Positions 17,101-26,800 are shown, counted from the first letter of the stretch. The stretch is DNA of 64,000 bases from Chitinophaga sp. SYP-B3965 (GCF_009647655.1 NZ_WJFD01000004.1:310001-374000); one strand, 5' to 3'. Translations and numbers: made by a program. The notes: generated by a model not told the origin, from the sequence alone.

Positions 17101-17744
17101 CTGCGTAAAGGGTGATGGGTAGCAAATACCATCAGCTTGCCGGGATTGAGGGCGGCAATATCATTAATGGCAGAGAGTACTTCATCCTGTGTTTTACAAT
17201 CGCAGCCAGATTCAATACCGGGTTTTTTACCGGGGTACAACCACCATTCACTATCCATCACGATCAGCACTACATCTTTTCCTAAAGGTACTGCAATGGG
17301 GCCGGGGCATCCATCTTTGGGAAGGAATTGCAGATTAGGCCATCCCAGCGAATCTATATAGCGTTGCTGGTTGCGGATGGTTTGCCATCCATCTGGTTTG
17401 TGGCGGCTCCAGTCGTGATTACCCGGAATGAAGATCCCTTCTGCTTTGGTATCTTTTAACAGGCCTGCCTGGTAATCCAGGATAGCTTGTGCTTCTTTAT
17501 AGCCTGGAGCATTTACATTAGGTAACCCCAGCGGATATACGTTGTCTCCCAAAAAGAGCACTGTGTTCTTACCTTTATTCAGGTCTATCAGCTTGCGCAC
17601 TGCATCTATCGTGGGATTGGTGCCATGATGGATCTCTCCGGCATCTCCTATAAGGATGATCCGCTGCACGATACTGTCTGATTGCGCATAACAAAAAGAC
17701 GAGATGAATAAGGTGGCAACAAGTAAGTAGAGTTTGGAACGCAT
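14106..17744 (-). CDS. Metallophosphatase / kinase-like / outer-membrane barrel fusion protein
   Basis: 1212 residues from the ATG 17742-17744 (MRSKLYLLVATLFISSFCYA, signal peptide); the upstream open frame overlaps the previous gene. Residues about 28-340 form a calcineurin-type phosphoesterase: GDAGE, LGDNVYPLG, PGNHDWSRH, FATHHPLRSYG, VSGHDHTL supply the two-metal site. Residues about 425-650 resemble a protein-kinase fold: a Gly-rich turn RGGGKQT, WVLRSLRK, then DWDRHEDQW and PIPRDRDQAFF. The rest ends in a beta-barrel of Omp85/BamA type with a terminal Phe (YVTFGFKF), GGTANLRGYRNNRFAGRA being the characteristic late-barrel segment. The phosphatase and barrel calls are solid; the kinase-like call is my inference. 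It starts 4 nt after the SdiA-regulated lipoprotein gene and is surely co-expressed with it. Confidence 0.8.
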   Translation of the reverse strand: MRSKLYLLVATLFISSFCYAQSDSIVQRIILIGDAGEIHHGTNPTIDAVRKLIDLNKGKNTVLFLGDNVYPLGLPNVNAPGYKEAQAILDYQAGLLKDTKAEGIFIPGNHDWSRHKPDGWQTIRNQQRYIDSLGWPNLQFLPKDGCPGPIAVPLGKDVVLIVMDSEWWLYPGKKPGIESGCDCKTQDEVLSAINDIAALNPGKLMVFATHHPLRSYGIHGGYYTIKQHIFPLTDAKPGLYIPLPVIGSIYPLVRGVFGTTEDLPHPLYKRMVKGIEEALPKDAQVVFVSGHDHTLQLIKDQGRSYIVSGSGVKNNRVKKGNLSEFASRVNGFTVIEVMTNGNVKANFYNDKDAAPIFSQNLYNLSTYRGREENYPSRKDAPATVTLPPDPQYDKAGSFHRFLLGDNYRKVWATPLTFPVINLDTVKGGLKILKRGGGKQTRSLRLEDKSGNEWVLRSLRKWPTSAMPEALRETFAKEVVQDQISAANPYAPLAVRPFARAAGVPYTNPEFVYLPDDTALGIYRKDFADGVYLLEEREPVSTNKTYNSEKLMENLLEDNDNNLHQPSYLQARLLDMFIADWDRHEDQWRWYAEKDKKKKTFYPIPRDRDQAFFVNEGLIPRLVSRPWLLPAIQGFRKKFPYINGFNFSARFLDRNFLSELDEDAWQKQSTAFAALMTDNLIDEAATQFPDTINKQVSEMMRSTLKVRRDKLPVQAMKYYRFLAKGVDITGTFKDEQFTVTRLPEGKVQVQSQKISKSGDLEQTLYSRTFNPAHTKEIALYGLGGEDKFVIKGEGRSPIRIRIIGGKEKDTYIDSADGGGGKRIFIYDLAHRKDSFAVTGREKLRLSSKPDVIKYDRRAFVYNKVMPLLAAGYNLDDGVSLGLGIQYIGHGFRKDSFAVKHTFTGTHAVATQAYQFRYQGQFNDVIGKTDLLLTGIAKAPHNTVNFFGFGNETEYKDTTDPKIRYYRSRFNIYSVSAALRTNLTQNVTFFAGPTVSAVTLEAEDNENRFLTNYKANMLDSATLFKNKYYAGISAGFNIDTRDNDLNPTRGLLWSTTYQANTGLNKFSNSYSTLRTDMSIYASLGLPASVVLVSRFGGGVTWGQPEFFQSMTLGGTANLRGYRNNRFAGRAMVYNNMELRVKLFDFTSYILPGSVGLIAFNDVGRVWKDGEKSHEWHDGYGGGLYFSPVNMLIITAVVGRSKEETLPYVTFGFKF

Positions 17745-17748
17745 ATAA

Positions 17749-18609
17749 TTATGGCTGAGGATGATATTTGTATTTAAGGATGTCTGCCGTGTGCTCTTCA
17801 TCTCCTTCATTAGAGATATACATATCTCCATTAGGTGCAAAGGTAATGCCTTCCGGCTGATTGAAGTCCCGGGAAGACAGTTTGTGTGTTTCCAGCACTT
17901 TGCCTGAAAGGTCGGTTATTACCAGCAGCCTGTTGATAGAAGCCACGATATATACCTTATTTTCGATAGGATGTACAGCAGCGGCAGAGGGCCTGAAATG
18001 TTTGGACGGTGATTTTGCCAGTTTGGAAATATCTGCATATGGATAGCTGAACACCGGCTCCGGTGAGAATTGCAGGGAGTCCATGGAAAAGGCATAGGCG
18101 CTGGTGGCTTTCTTCTCTTTATCGTCCGCACAGTTCTTACAGATAACGATGGTGCTGTTACGGGTTGGATCAAAGTAGGCTGCTTCAAATTCTTTTGATC
18201 CTGCATCTCCTTTGGGGAAATGATATACGGTGGAAGAAGTGGTATCTGTGAACAGGCCATTTACGATATGCAGGCTTCCGTTGCTTTTCAGTACGATCCA
18301 TTCCTTGCCGGTGTTAAGGATCTCTTCATAATCCCCGCTTTTGCCGAATTTCCAGAAAGGGTAGGGGGACTTGGTGCGCAGGCCTACCTGGAACACCTTT
18401 CCCTGTTCATCATTAATGGACATGAAATGTTCTTCGTCCTTATAATATACGATACCGGATATCTCTTGTAATGACTCTCTCACTTTGAACCGCTCCGGGC
18501 TTTCCATCTTGTATCCTTTAGGGGAACTGATGTCTTTTTGCGGGTTCTGGTTCAGTCCCTGGCAGGATATGATGGCTATCAGCAGGCAGTAGAGCATGAT
18601 CATCTTCAT
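17749..18609 (-). CDS. SdiA-regulated-type beta-propeller lipoprotein
   Basis: 286 residues. The N-terminus MKMIMLYCLLIAIISC is a lipoprotein signal with C16 as the likely acylated residue. The mature part is a six-bladed-propeller-like protein of the SdiA-regulated (YjiK-type) family: LQEISGIVYYKDEEHFMSIN near the start and the closing signature FNQPEGITFAPNGDMYISNE near residue 250. The family has no settled biochemical role; the fold is related to phytase- and NHL-type propellers. It is the first gene of a two-gene unit with the phosphatase-barrel protein, so it may be a periplasmic or surface partner of that protein. Divergent from the HD-PycTM operon. Confidence 0.8.
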   Translation of the reverse strand: MKMIMLYCLLIAIISCQGLNQNPQKDISSPKGYKMESPERFKVRESLQEISGIVYYKDEEHFMSINDEQGKVFQVGLRTKSPYPFWKFGKSGDYEEILNTGKEWIVLKSNGSLHIVNGLFTDTTSSTVYHFPKGDAGSKEFEAAYFDPTRNSTIVICKNCADDKEKKATSAYAFSMDSLQFSPEPVFSYPYADISKLAKSPSKHFRPSAAAVHPIENKVYIVASINRLLVITDLSGKVLETHKLSSRDFNQPEGITFAPNGDMYISNEGDEEHTADILKYKYHPQP

Positions 18610-18692
18610 AAGCCTTAACTTTAGGAAGTAAAATTAACGCAAAAAATGCCGTAATTTGGAATTGAATTCTTTCTCTGTAAATACAAGTTCCG

Positions 18693-19949
18693 ATGGAAAT
18701 TAGTTCAGTGATCGCTGCGGCGAAGGTTTATGTTACCCAGCAATTTGAGCAACGGCCGGACCCTGTGTTGGTGTATCACAACATGGCACATACGCAGCAG
18801 GTAGTACAGGCGGCAGAACAGATCGCCGCTTATTACCGCTTAACAGATGCGGACCACCTGGTAGTATTACTGGCAGCCTGGTTCCATGATGTAGGGTATA
18901 TACTGGGCGCCCGGGCAGAACATGAACAGGCCGGCGCTAATGCAGCACGTGAATTCATTGCGTTGCAGCAATTGCCAGAGAGTGTGGCACTGGCTGTGGA
19001 AGGTTGCATCCTGGCTACCCGGATACCACAGGCACCTAATAACCTGCTGGAACAGATCGTTTGTGATGCGGACCTCTTTCACCTGGGTTCCAAAGAGTTC
19101 AGCAAGCGGAATAAACTGCTCAGGGCGGAAGCGGAACTGGCAGGCAAACAGGAGATCTCCGGTTTGGAATGGACCATTTCCACCATCAATTTCCTGGAAG
19201 CACACAAGTACCATACGGCTTATAGTCAGACACTCTTAAAGCAGCAGAAAGAAGAGAACCTGGAGCGCCTGAAAGCCAAACTGGAAAAGAAACAGGGAGA
19301 AGCTATACAAGAGGCGGTGGCTGAACAAAAGAAACTGGATAAAAAAGCAGCTAAACAGGAAAAGAAAAAAGAAGAAAGCAAACCGGAGCGGCCGGAAGTG
19401 GAAAAGCAGGAGAAACTGGGCAGAGGGGTGGAAACCATGTTCCGTACCACCAGCACCAACCATATACGGTTAAGCTCCATGGCAGATTCCAAGGCCAACA
19501 TCATGATCTCTGTGAACGCCATTATCATTTCTGTACTGCTCAGTGTATTGTTACGCAAACTGGAAGACTATCCCAATTTCATTCTTCCATCCATCATTTT
19601 TTTAACGACGAGTGTTACCACCATCGTATTTTCTATCCTGGCCACCCGCCCGAATGTTACATCCGGCCGGTTCACGCTGCAGGATATACAACATAAAAAA
19701 TCCAACCTCCTGTTCTTCGGCAACTTTCACCAGATGAGCTATCAGGAGTATGAAGATGGTATGGAAACCATTATGAAGAAGAACGATTACCTCTACAGCA
19801 ATATGATCCATGATATCTACAACCTGGGTGTTGTACTGGGTCGTAAATACCGCATGCTGCGGATCGCTTATAATATTTTTATGTTCGGGATCATTGCCTC
19901 AGTATTGGCATTTACGATCGCAGCATTGTTTTTCCCGGTAAAAGGATAG
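18693..19949 (+). CDS. HD-domain phosphohydrolase fused to PycTM (DUF5706) membrane effector domain
   Basis: 418 residues. Residues 1-175 are an HD-type phosphohydrolase: H29 and H33 (YHNMAHTQQV), the diad H65-D66 (AAWFHDVGY), H77 and a distal Asp in CDADLFHLG (125/127). Residues 182-245 are a Lys/Glu-rich coiled coil. From about 250 on comes the PycTM/DUF5706 module, beginning FRTTSTNHIRLSSMADSKAN, with helices at about 269-287, 297-317 and 391-414 and a conserved cytosolic loop (FFGNFHQMSYQEYEDGM). PycTM is known as the membrane-disrupting effector of Pycsar anti-phage systems, which sense cCMP or cUMP. No nucleotide cyclase is present here. The gene heads an operon with ppk1 2 nt downstream, so a role in nucleotide or phosphate signalling is at least as likely as defence. 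Confidence 0.85.
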   Translation: MEISSVIAAAKVYVTQQFEQRPDPVLVYHNMAHTQQVVQAAEQIAAYYRLTDADHLVVLLAAWFHDVGYILGARAEHEQAGANAAREFIALQQLPESVALAVEGCILATRIPQAPNNLLEQIVCDADLFHLGSKEFSKRNKLLRAEAELAGKQEISGLEWTISTINFLEAHKYHTAYSQTLLKQQKEENLERLKAKLEKKQGEAIQEAVAEQKKLDKKAAKQEKKKEESKPERPEVEKQEKLGRGVETMFRTTSTNHIRLSSMADSKANIMISVNAIIISVLLSVLLRKLEDYPNFILPSIIFLTTSVTTIVFSILATRPNVTSGRFTLQDIQHKKSNLLFFGNFHQMSYQEYEDGMETIMKKNDYLYSNMIHDIYNLGVVLGRKYRMLRIAYNIFMFGIIASVLAFTIAALFFPVKG

Positions 19950-19951
19950 TC

Positions 19952-21949
19952 TTGCGCACAGAAACTGATATTACATTATACGATCGTGACCTTAGCTGGC
20001 TGTCCTTTAATAACCAGGTGTTATTAATGGCCGCTAGTGAGCAGGTGCCGATCTTTGAGCGGGTGCGATTCTTATCCATCTTTTCCTCTAACCTGGATGA
20101 ATTTTTCCGGGTACGTATGCCAGCCATTCTTGCCCTGCAGCAATTACAGGTTACACAGGAAGGTTTGCTGCCTGCCGTTCAGCAGGTGATAGGCCGCCAG
20201 TTGCAGGAATTTGGCAGAATACTTACCACTGAAGTATTGCCAGGGCTGCATCGTTCCGGGATCCATCTTTATTATGGAGATGTGATACAGCCGGCACATC
20301 AACAGGCCATAAAAGATTACTTCTTTAATACGGTACTGGGCTTCCTGCAACCACAGCGGATAAACATGGAACATCCCGTAGAAGTGTTCCTGGAAAATAA
20401 TGCATTGTACCTCGTGGTTTGCTTTGAGCAGGGCGGGCATGCATTGGTGAACATTCCTTCTAATAACCTGCCCCGTTTCCTGAGTTTACCAGACCAGCAT
20501 ATTATTTTCCTGGACGATGTGATCAGGGAACATTTGTCTTTCCTTTTCCCGGGATCACAGATAACAGGCTGTTACAGTATCAAGCTAACGCGTGATGCAG
20601 AAATAGATGTGGATGAATTCAGCGGGCACTTATTGCAAAAGGTGGAAAGCATGCTCGTGAAAAGAGCGCTGGGTTTGCCCACGCGTTTCCTTTACGACAG
20701 CAAAATGCCGGAAGACCTGAAGCTGAACATGGCTGCTTATTTTCGTATAGCCCCGCAGGAAATGGCCGGTGGCGGAAGGTATCATCATCTCCGCGATCTG
20801 GCAGACCTGCCGGTAAAAGATCCGGCGTTGAATTATCCGCGTTTGCCGGCAGCGCGCGTAAAAACACTGGAAGGAGAAGAGAACCTGCTGAACACCATCC
20901 TGCAAAAGGATGTGTTATTACATGTGCCTTATCAGAACTACGATTATATCCTCCGCTTTTTCAATGAAGCAGCTACAGACCCTGATGTGCAGGAGATCTA
21001 TGTAACCCTTTACAGGGTGGCCTCCGGCTCGCAGATCGTGAATGCATTGATCAGCGCAGCACGGAATGGCAAACAGGTAACGGTGATGGTGGAACTGAAA
21101 GCGAGGTTTGACGAAGCGAATAATGTACGCTGGGCCAAACGGATGAAAGAAGCCGGTATAAAGATCCTGTACAGCATCCCTAACCTGAAAGTGCATGCGA
21201 AAGTAGCACTGGTAAAACGCAAACGCGGATTCAGATGGGATCATATCGGGTTATATGCTACCGGTAATTTCAATGAAAGCACCGCACGGTTCTATACGGA
21301 CCATGTATTGCTGACGGCACATACCGGCATGACGCAGGAACTGGAACTCTTATTCGTATACATGCAAACAGGTATCGCACCTGCTAAATATAATTTCCTG
21401 CAGTTTGATCATTTACTGGTGGCCCAGTTTAACCTGGTGAACCGTTTTACGGAAATGATCCGCCGGGAAGCAGAGAATGCGCGTGCAGGGTTGCCGGCGC
21501 GTATTGTTATCAAACTTAATAACCTGCAGGAGAAACAAATGATCGCTGAACTGTATGCCGCTGCAGAAGCAGGTGTAGAAGTGAAGCTGATCGTACGGAG
21601 TATCTGCTGTATTGTACCAAGGAAAGGGATCAGCATTCACCGGATCGTGGACCGTTACCTGGAACATGCCCGCGTGTTTGTTTTTCATAACAATGGCGCG
21701 GAAGAAGTGTACCTGGGTTCTGCAGACTGGATGAACCGTAACCTGCACCGCCGGATAGAAGTATGTTTTCCCATTTATGATCCAATGTACGCACAGCAGA
21801 TCAAAGATATTCTTGCTTTGCAACTGGCAGATAACACAAATGCCGTAATATTGGATGATGAAATGAAGCCATCACCGGTGCCCAGGGTACCCGGCGATCC
21901 GGAAGTAAATGCGCAGAAAGGCATTTATGACTATGTGCATCACCTGTAA
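19952..21949 (+). CDS. ppk1: Polyphosphate kinase 1
   Basis: Reversibly polymerises ATP gamma-phosphate into polyphosphate. 665 residues with the full PPK1 order: N domain (LYDRDLSWLSFNNQVL), head domain, then two PLD-like catalytic halves. The histidine expected to be phosphorylated is in PNLKVHAKVAL, followed by YATGNFNESTARFYTDH; the second active-site histidine is in RYLEHARVFVF, and LGSADWMNRNLHRRIE closes the site. The only start that keeps the conserved N-terminus is a TTG at 19952, 2 nt after the HD-PycTM stop, which points to translational coupling. The stop overlaps the next gene's ATG (TAATG). Confidence 0.95.
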   Translation: MRTETDITLYDRDLSWLSFNNQVLLMAASEQVPIFERVRFLSIFSSNLDEFFRVRMPAILALQQLQVTQEGLLPAVQQVIGRQLQEFGRILTTEVLPGLHRSGIHLYYGDVIQPAHQQAIKDYFFNTVLGFLQPQRINMEHPVEVFLENNALYLVVCFEQGGHALVNIPSNNLPRFLSLPDQHIIFLDDVIREHLSFLFPGSQITGCYSIKLTRDAEIDVDEFSGHLLQKVESMLVKRALGLPTRFLYDSKMPEDLKLNMAAYFRIAPQEMAGGGRYHHLRDLADLPVKDPALNYPRLPAARVKTLEGEENLLNTILQKDVLLHVPYQNYDYILRFFNEAATDPDVQEIYVTLYRVASGSQIVNALISAARNGKQVTVMVELKARFDEANNVRWAKRMKEAGIKILYSIPNLKVHAKVALVKRKRGFRWDHIGLYATGNFNESTARFYTDHVLLTAHTGMTQELELLFVYMQTGIAPAKYNFLQFDHLLVAQFNLVNRFTEMIRREAENARAGLPARIVIKLNNLQEKQMIAELYAAAEAGVEVKLIVRSICCIVPRKGISIHRIVDRYLEHARVFVFHNNGAEEVYLGSADWMNRNLHRRIEVCFPIYDPMYAQQIKDILALQLADNTNAVILDDEMKPSPVPRVPGDPEVNAQKGIYDYVHHL

Positions 21950-22458
21950 TGCTTTATAGTATGGTCAAAGCTACATCAACTGATCACTTTGTAAAACTGG
22001 TGAACAACCGTTTTAAGTTTTCTTTATTCCTCTTATTCAAGTTACCCAGCGCCTGGTTATCCGGTGTGCGGATGCATAAAATGGATGTGCATAGTGCCAC
22101 CACGGTGGTACCTTACCGCTGGTTATCACAAAACCCTTTCGGCTCCACTTACTTTGCCTGCCTGGCCATGGCGGCGGAAATGAGTACGGGCGTATTGGCC
22201 ATGGCACATGTAACGGATGCGCCTGCACGTGTATCCATGCTGGTGACCGGGCTGGAGGGCATCTTCCTGAAGAAGGCCAAAACCCGCACTTATTTTACCT
22301 GTGAGCAGGGAGATGATATCCGCAACGCTATCATGCAGGCTGTGGAATCCGGTAATTCATCTGCTATCACCATCAGCATTACCGGCAGATCAGATGACGG
22401 TACGGAGATAGCGAGGTTCAAGATCACATGGAGTTTTAAAAGCACACCGAAGACATAA
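21949..22458 (+). CDS. DUF4442 (hotdog/thioesterase-like) protein
   Basis: 169 residues resembling DUF4442, a hotdog-fold family related to YiiD-type thioesterases. Visible family features are the LPSAWLSGVRM segment near residue 35, PYRWLSQNPFGSTYFACLAMAAE (central helix region, residues 60-82) and a C-terminal beta sheet. No classic catalytic motif can be picked out, and the acyl substrate is unknown. The ATG overlaps the ppk1 stop by one base, so translation is coupled; a second in-frame ATG lies at 21961. It ends 12 nt before the beta-CASP gene. Confidence 0.75.
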   Translation: MLYSMVKATSTDHFVKLVNNRFKFSLFLLFKLPSAWLSGVRMHKMDVHSATTVVPYRWLSQNPFGSTYFACLAMAAEMSTGVLAMAHVTDAPARVSMLVTGLEGIFLKKAKTRTYFTCEQGDDIRNAIMQAVESGNSSAITISITGRSDDGTEIARFKITWSFKSTPKT

Positions 22459-22470
22459 AAAGAGAGTATT

Positions 22471-23874
22471 ATGAAGATTGCATTTCATGGGGCAGCAAGG
22501 ACCGTTACCGGTTCCAAACACCTGATCACGCTAAAGAACGGAAAGAAGATCCTGTTGGATTGCGGTATGTTCCAGGGTATGGGGAGAGAAACGGTGCCCC
22601 TGAATCACGATTTCGGATTTGATCCGCGGGAAGTGAATGTGATGATCCTTTCGCATGCGCACATCGATCACTCAGGGCTGATTCCCCGTTTAAACAAACT
22701 GGGTTATACCGGTACGATCTATTGTACCCGCGCATCCAAAGACCTCACGGAGATATTGCTGCTGGACTCTGCAGAGATCCAGGAAGATGATATCAAATAC
22801 GTGAATAAAAAGAATAAGAAGGAAGGCAAACCAGCCATTGAACCACTGTACACACTGGATGATGCCAAACGTGCAGTAAAACAATTCCACGGGGTGAATT
22901 ACAATGACTGGTTCCGCATCGATGAAGATGTGGAAGTGCTCTTTACAGATGCAGGACATATCATTGGCAGTGCGTGTGTGCATCTCCGTATCAAAGAAGA
23001 CGGTCATACACAACAGATCACTTTCAGCGGAGACATTGGCAGGTATGGCGATCCCATCCTCAAATCGCCGGAAGTGTTCCCGCAGGCGGATTACATCATC
23101 ATGGAATCTACTTACGGCAGTACGCTGCATGAAGATATTGCACCGGGAGATGAAGCTTTGCTGCGGCATATCCAGGAAACCTGTATCGGCAAAGGCGGGA
23201 AGCTGATCATACCTGCATTCAGCGTAGGGCGTACTCAGGAGATCCTGTATGCATTGAACCGCGCACAACTCGCAGGTAAATTACCGCGCGTGGAATTGTT
23301 TGTGGACAGTCCGCTTTCGCTGGAAGCTACGCAGGTAACGAAATCACATCCGGAGTGTTTTAATAAAACGGTGCAGAAGATGCTGGAGATCGATGATGAT
23401 CCGTTTGATTTCCCGGGCCTGCATTATATCAAAACAGTAGATGAATCCAAGGCGCTTAACTTCCGTAAAGAACCTTGCGTGATCATCTCTGCATCCGGTA
23501 TGGCGGAAGCGGGGCGTGTGAAACATCACATCGCCAATAATATTGATGATCCTAAGAACACCATCCTCATTGTAGGATATTGTGAGCCGCAATCCCTTGG
23601 TGGCAGACTGATGCGGGGCGCTAAAGAAGTACATATCTATGGCGATAAACATGAAGTGCGTGCCGGTGTAGGCGTGATCCGTTCTATGAGTGCGCATGGT
23701 GACTATGAAGATATGAGCCAGTGGTTAGCCTGCCAGATGCCGAAAGGTGTGAAGAAATTATTCCTGGTACACGGGGAGTATGAAGTGCAAACGGTGTTCA
23801 GGGAATGGTTGCTGAAGAAAGGATTTTTAGATATTGAAATTCCGGAGCGGCATACGGAGGTTGGGCTGGGTTAA
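22471..23874 (+). CDS. MBL-fold beta-CASP hydrolase (RNA nuclease family)
   Basis: 467-residue zinc hydrolase of the CPSF/Ysh1-type beta-CASP group, which cleaves or trims RNA. Metallo-beta-lactamase motifs: SHAHIDHSG (HxHxDH), DAGHIIGSA, SGDIGRYG. The inserted beta-CASP domain has ESTYG, SVGRTQE, then ISASGMAEAGRVKHH and the closing MSAHGD; a further VHGEYEVQ follows. There is no KH or C-terminal RNase J extension, so it is the short bacterial type. It is the last gene of the HD-PycTM/ppk1/DUF4442 operon. Its TAA overlaps the stop of the convergent kinase gene in a shared TTAA. Confidence 0.9.
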   Translation: MKIAFHGAARTVTGSKHLITLKNGKKILLDCGMFQGMGRETVPLNHDFGFDPREVNVMILSHAHIDHSGLIPRLNKLGYTGTIYCTRASKDLTEILLLDSAEIQEDDIKYVNKKNKKEGKPAIEPLYTLDDAKRAVKQFHGVNYNDWFRIDEDVEVLFTDAGHIIGSACVHLRIKEDGHTQQITFSGDIGRYGDPILKSPEVFPQADYIIMESTYGSTLHEDIAPGDEALLRHIQETCIGKGGKLIIPAFSVGRTQEILYALNRAQLAGKLPRVELFVDSPLSLEATQVTKSHPECFNKTVQKMLEIDDDPFDFPGLHYIKTVDESKALNFRKEPCVIISASGMAEAGRVKHHIANNIDDPKNTILIVGYCEPQSLGGRLMRGAKEVHIYGDKHEVRAGVGVIRSMSAHGDYEDMSQWLACQMPKGVKKLFLVHGEYEVQTVFREWLLKKGFLDIEIPERHTEVGLG

Positions 23875-26800
23875 TCTTCCAGCAAGGGGAACCAAAGATT
23901 TATCCTGGTGCCCGTTGCCTTACCTGTTGCATCTTTCAGGTCCTCTATATCAAAGAACGCATCCATATTGTACCGGCTGTTGTAGATCTGCAGCCGGTCT
24001 TTTGTTATCTGCACACCCCGTGAGATGTGGGTGGGATGACTCTGCTGTTTTAATACCGTCGCGGCTTCCCGGCCTACGCCATTATCTTCAATGATGCAAT
24101 GTATCTTGTTCTCTTTGCGTATGAAGGTGATCGTCAGTAATCCCTTTTCTTTTTTATGCAGCAGGCCATGCCAGATCGCATTTTCTGCAAAGGGTTGTAT
24201 CACCATGGCGGGTATTTCCAAAAAGTCCTTATCCAGTAAAGGATCTATCACTATCTTATAATCAAACTGATCGTTGAGCCTTAATCTTTCCAGCTCCAGG
24301 TAATTTTCCAGCATTTCTGTTTCCCTTACAATAGAGATATTATTCAGCTGAGAGTGATCCAGTACGTTGCGGATGAGGCGGGCAAAACGGCTGAGGTAAG
24401 AAAGTGCCTGTTCCGTTTCATTCTTCATCATAAAGGTCTGAATAGAATTCAGTGAATTAAAGATGAAGTGCGGATTCATTTGTGCACGCAGCGCTTTCAT
24501 TTCCATCTGTGCTAATTCTTCTCTGAAAGCCGCTCTGTTCCTGGCATCTTTCTTCACCGTGTATAACCTGAAACGGAAATATCCATAGATCAGGGCCAGT
24601 ACAGCCAGCACACATAAACCCCTGAACCACCATGTTTGCCAGAATGCAGGTAATACATTGATGCGCAGGGAAGTGGTGTTGCGGGAAAATACACCGGCCA
24701 TGTTCATGCTTTTCACATGAAAGATATAATCGCCGGGCGGGAGTTTGGTGTAGCGGGCCACCAGTAGATTTTCCGCAGGCACCCAATCTGCATCCACACC
24801 TTCCAGCTGGTAATAGTAGCGTGTTTTCTCCGTGTGATATTGCAGGGATTTAAATTCTATGCTGATAAAATTCTGATCGTGTGTAAGGGTTACCGGAAAT
24901 TGTGTGCCTACCAGGGAATCCACGATGATGGCACTATCCGTTACGAGGAAGTCCACGATGGTTACATCCGGCGGCGGTGGTTTCACCTGGAGGTGATTAA
25001 TAGAAAAGGAAACGAAGTGATCAGATGCGCCTACCAGCAGGCGATCGTTCTGCAACTTTGTAATGCTCCTGCGTACACGCCGGTGATTATCTATGATATC
25101 ATCATTTTGCACAAATGCAGAAAGCGTGCGGGTGGCGCCATTGAGCCGGTAAAAACCATAAGGTGTGGTGAACCATACATCTTCTCCTCCGGCTGGCTGC
25201 ATGTTGAGTATCCATTCATCAAAATGAATACCATTGATGGTTTGCGCCGTCCAGGTATCACGGATGTGATTATAAAAGTAAAGGCCATGATCTGTGCCGG
25301 CGAGTAAGATACTGTCGTTATACCGCAGCAGGGAAGCAATATTGCGTACGGTATCTTCATTATGCCAGAACCTTCTTTGTTTTTCCACCAGCCCCGTTCG
25401 TTTATTAAAACGCAGGATGCCGCCATAGGTACTGGCCAGCCACAGGATATCTTTTCCCTCTGGAACAATGGCCATCACAGCGGCATAGCGGCGTATCAGC
25501 TGCACTTGTTGCGGATACCTGGTTACGGTATTGTGCAGTGGATCCCAGCGTGCAAGGCCATGCAGGTACAGCCCTACCCAAACAGTTGAATCATTTTCCG
25601 GCAGCATGGTTAATACGGTTTCATCTTCAAAGGCTGCTGGCCGGTGGTGTTTGAATTTTTTATTGACGGGATCAAACTCCGTCACATGGCCATTTTCCTG
25701 GCCAATGAGGATATGTTTGTTGGGCATTTCTGCAAAACTCCATACCAGGCCATGATCATCCTGAATACCGTTCCCTTTTGGATCATAAGTATAATGTGCT
25801 TTTAAATGCAGATGAGGATCCAGCCAGGCGAATCCCTTTCCCCAGTAACCCACGTAAACATCTCCGTTGGAAGCGCTGAAAGTACCTGTCACTTCTGAGT
25901 AAGGTAATTTCAGGTCACTGTGCGCAAAACGCGTGCGGTGATCGTAACGGGAAAAGGTTTCGTTATGCAGGCTCATGATATTGATCCCACGGTCTGTACC
26001 CACCCATAAATGCCCGTCCCGGTCATTGAGCAGGCAGTTGGTTTCATAATCGTAATGCAAACCCAGTTCATCTTGTTTGTTACCCGGTATGTGCAGGTTA
26101 AAACTGTCCAGCTGTTCGTTGTAACGATACAGTCCTTCATGTTCTGCAGCTATCCAGATATTACCCAGGATATCAGAAGCCATATCATACACCTGGTCAA
26201 AAGGATCTTCCGGTACTTTTTCAGTGAGCGTGAACTGGTATTGTTTTAAAGAGTTGGAATCCGGGTTGTAGGCGTATAGATGATTGTAACCGCGGGAGGC
26301 GATCCACATGCGTTTTTTACTGTCCTCATATAATCTTTTGGAACTGGCGCCAATATCCAGTGCGGTTATCTTCAGGGGATTATGATGATGGCTGTATACT
26401 TCTTTGCGGTTGTTGCTGAGGATGTACAATCCATATTTTCCGCTGATCCACAAACGGCCGAAAGAATCTTCCAGTAAAGCGCTTTTCATCTGTTGGCGGA
26501 TGCTGTCCGGTATGCCGGGCGCGAGTTTGAACCGGTTGGTTTGTTCATCCAGTTGTAACAGACCCAATGCAGAAGTAGCCCAGATAACACCGTGGTGGTC
26601 CTGTGTAATATCGTGGCAGCTAAGGTTACCGGGAACAGCAAGCCCTTCCGCCAGTTGTATCACCCTTACTTTGGCCGTTAAGGGATCATACACGCGGATG
26701 TTATCCGGCGTACCCATCCATATGCGGCTGGCGCGGTCTTCATACAAAGTAATATTCTCGTAATAGATAGAACCGGGGAGGCGGTCGAAATTGGAAATGG

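Noticed and set aside
18693..19949. Complete Pycsar defence system
   Set aside because: Only the PycTM-type domain is present; there is no adenylate/guanylate-cyclase-like PycC gene in the window, so a full system cannot be claimed.
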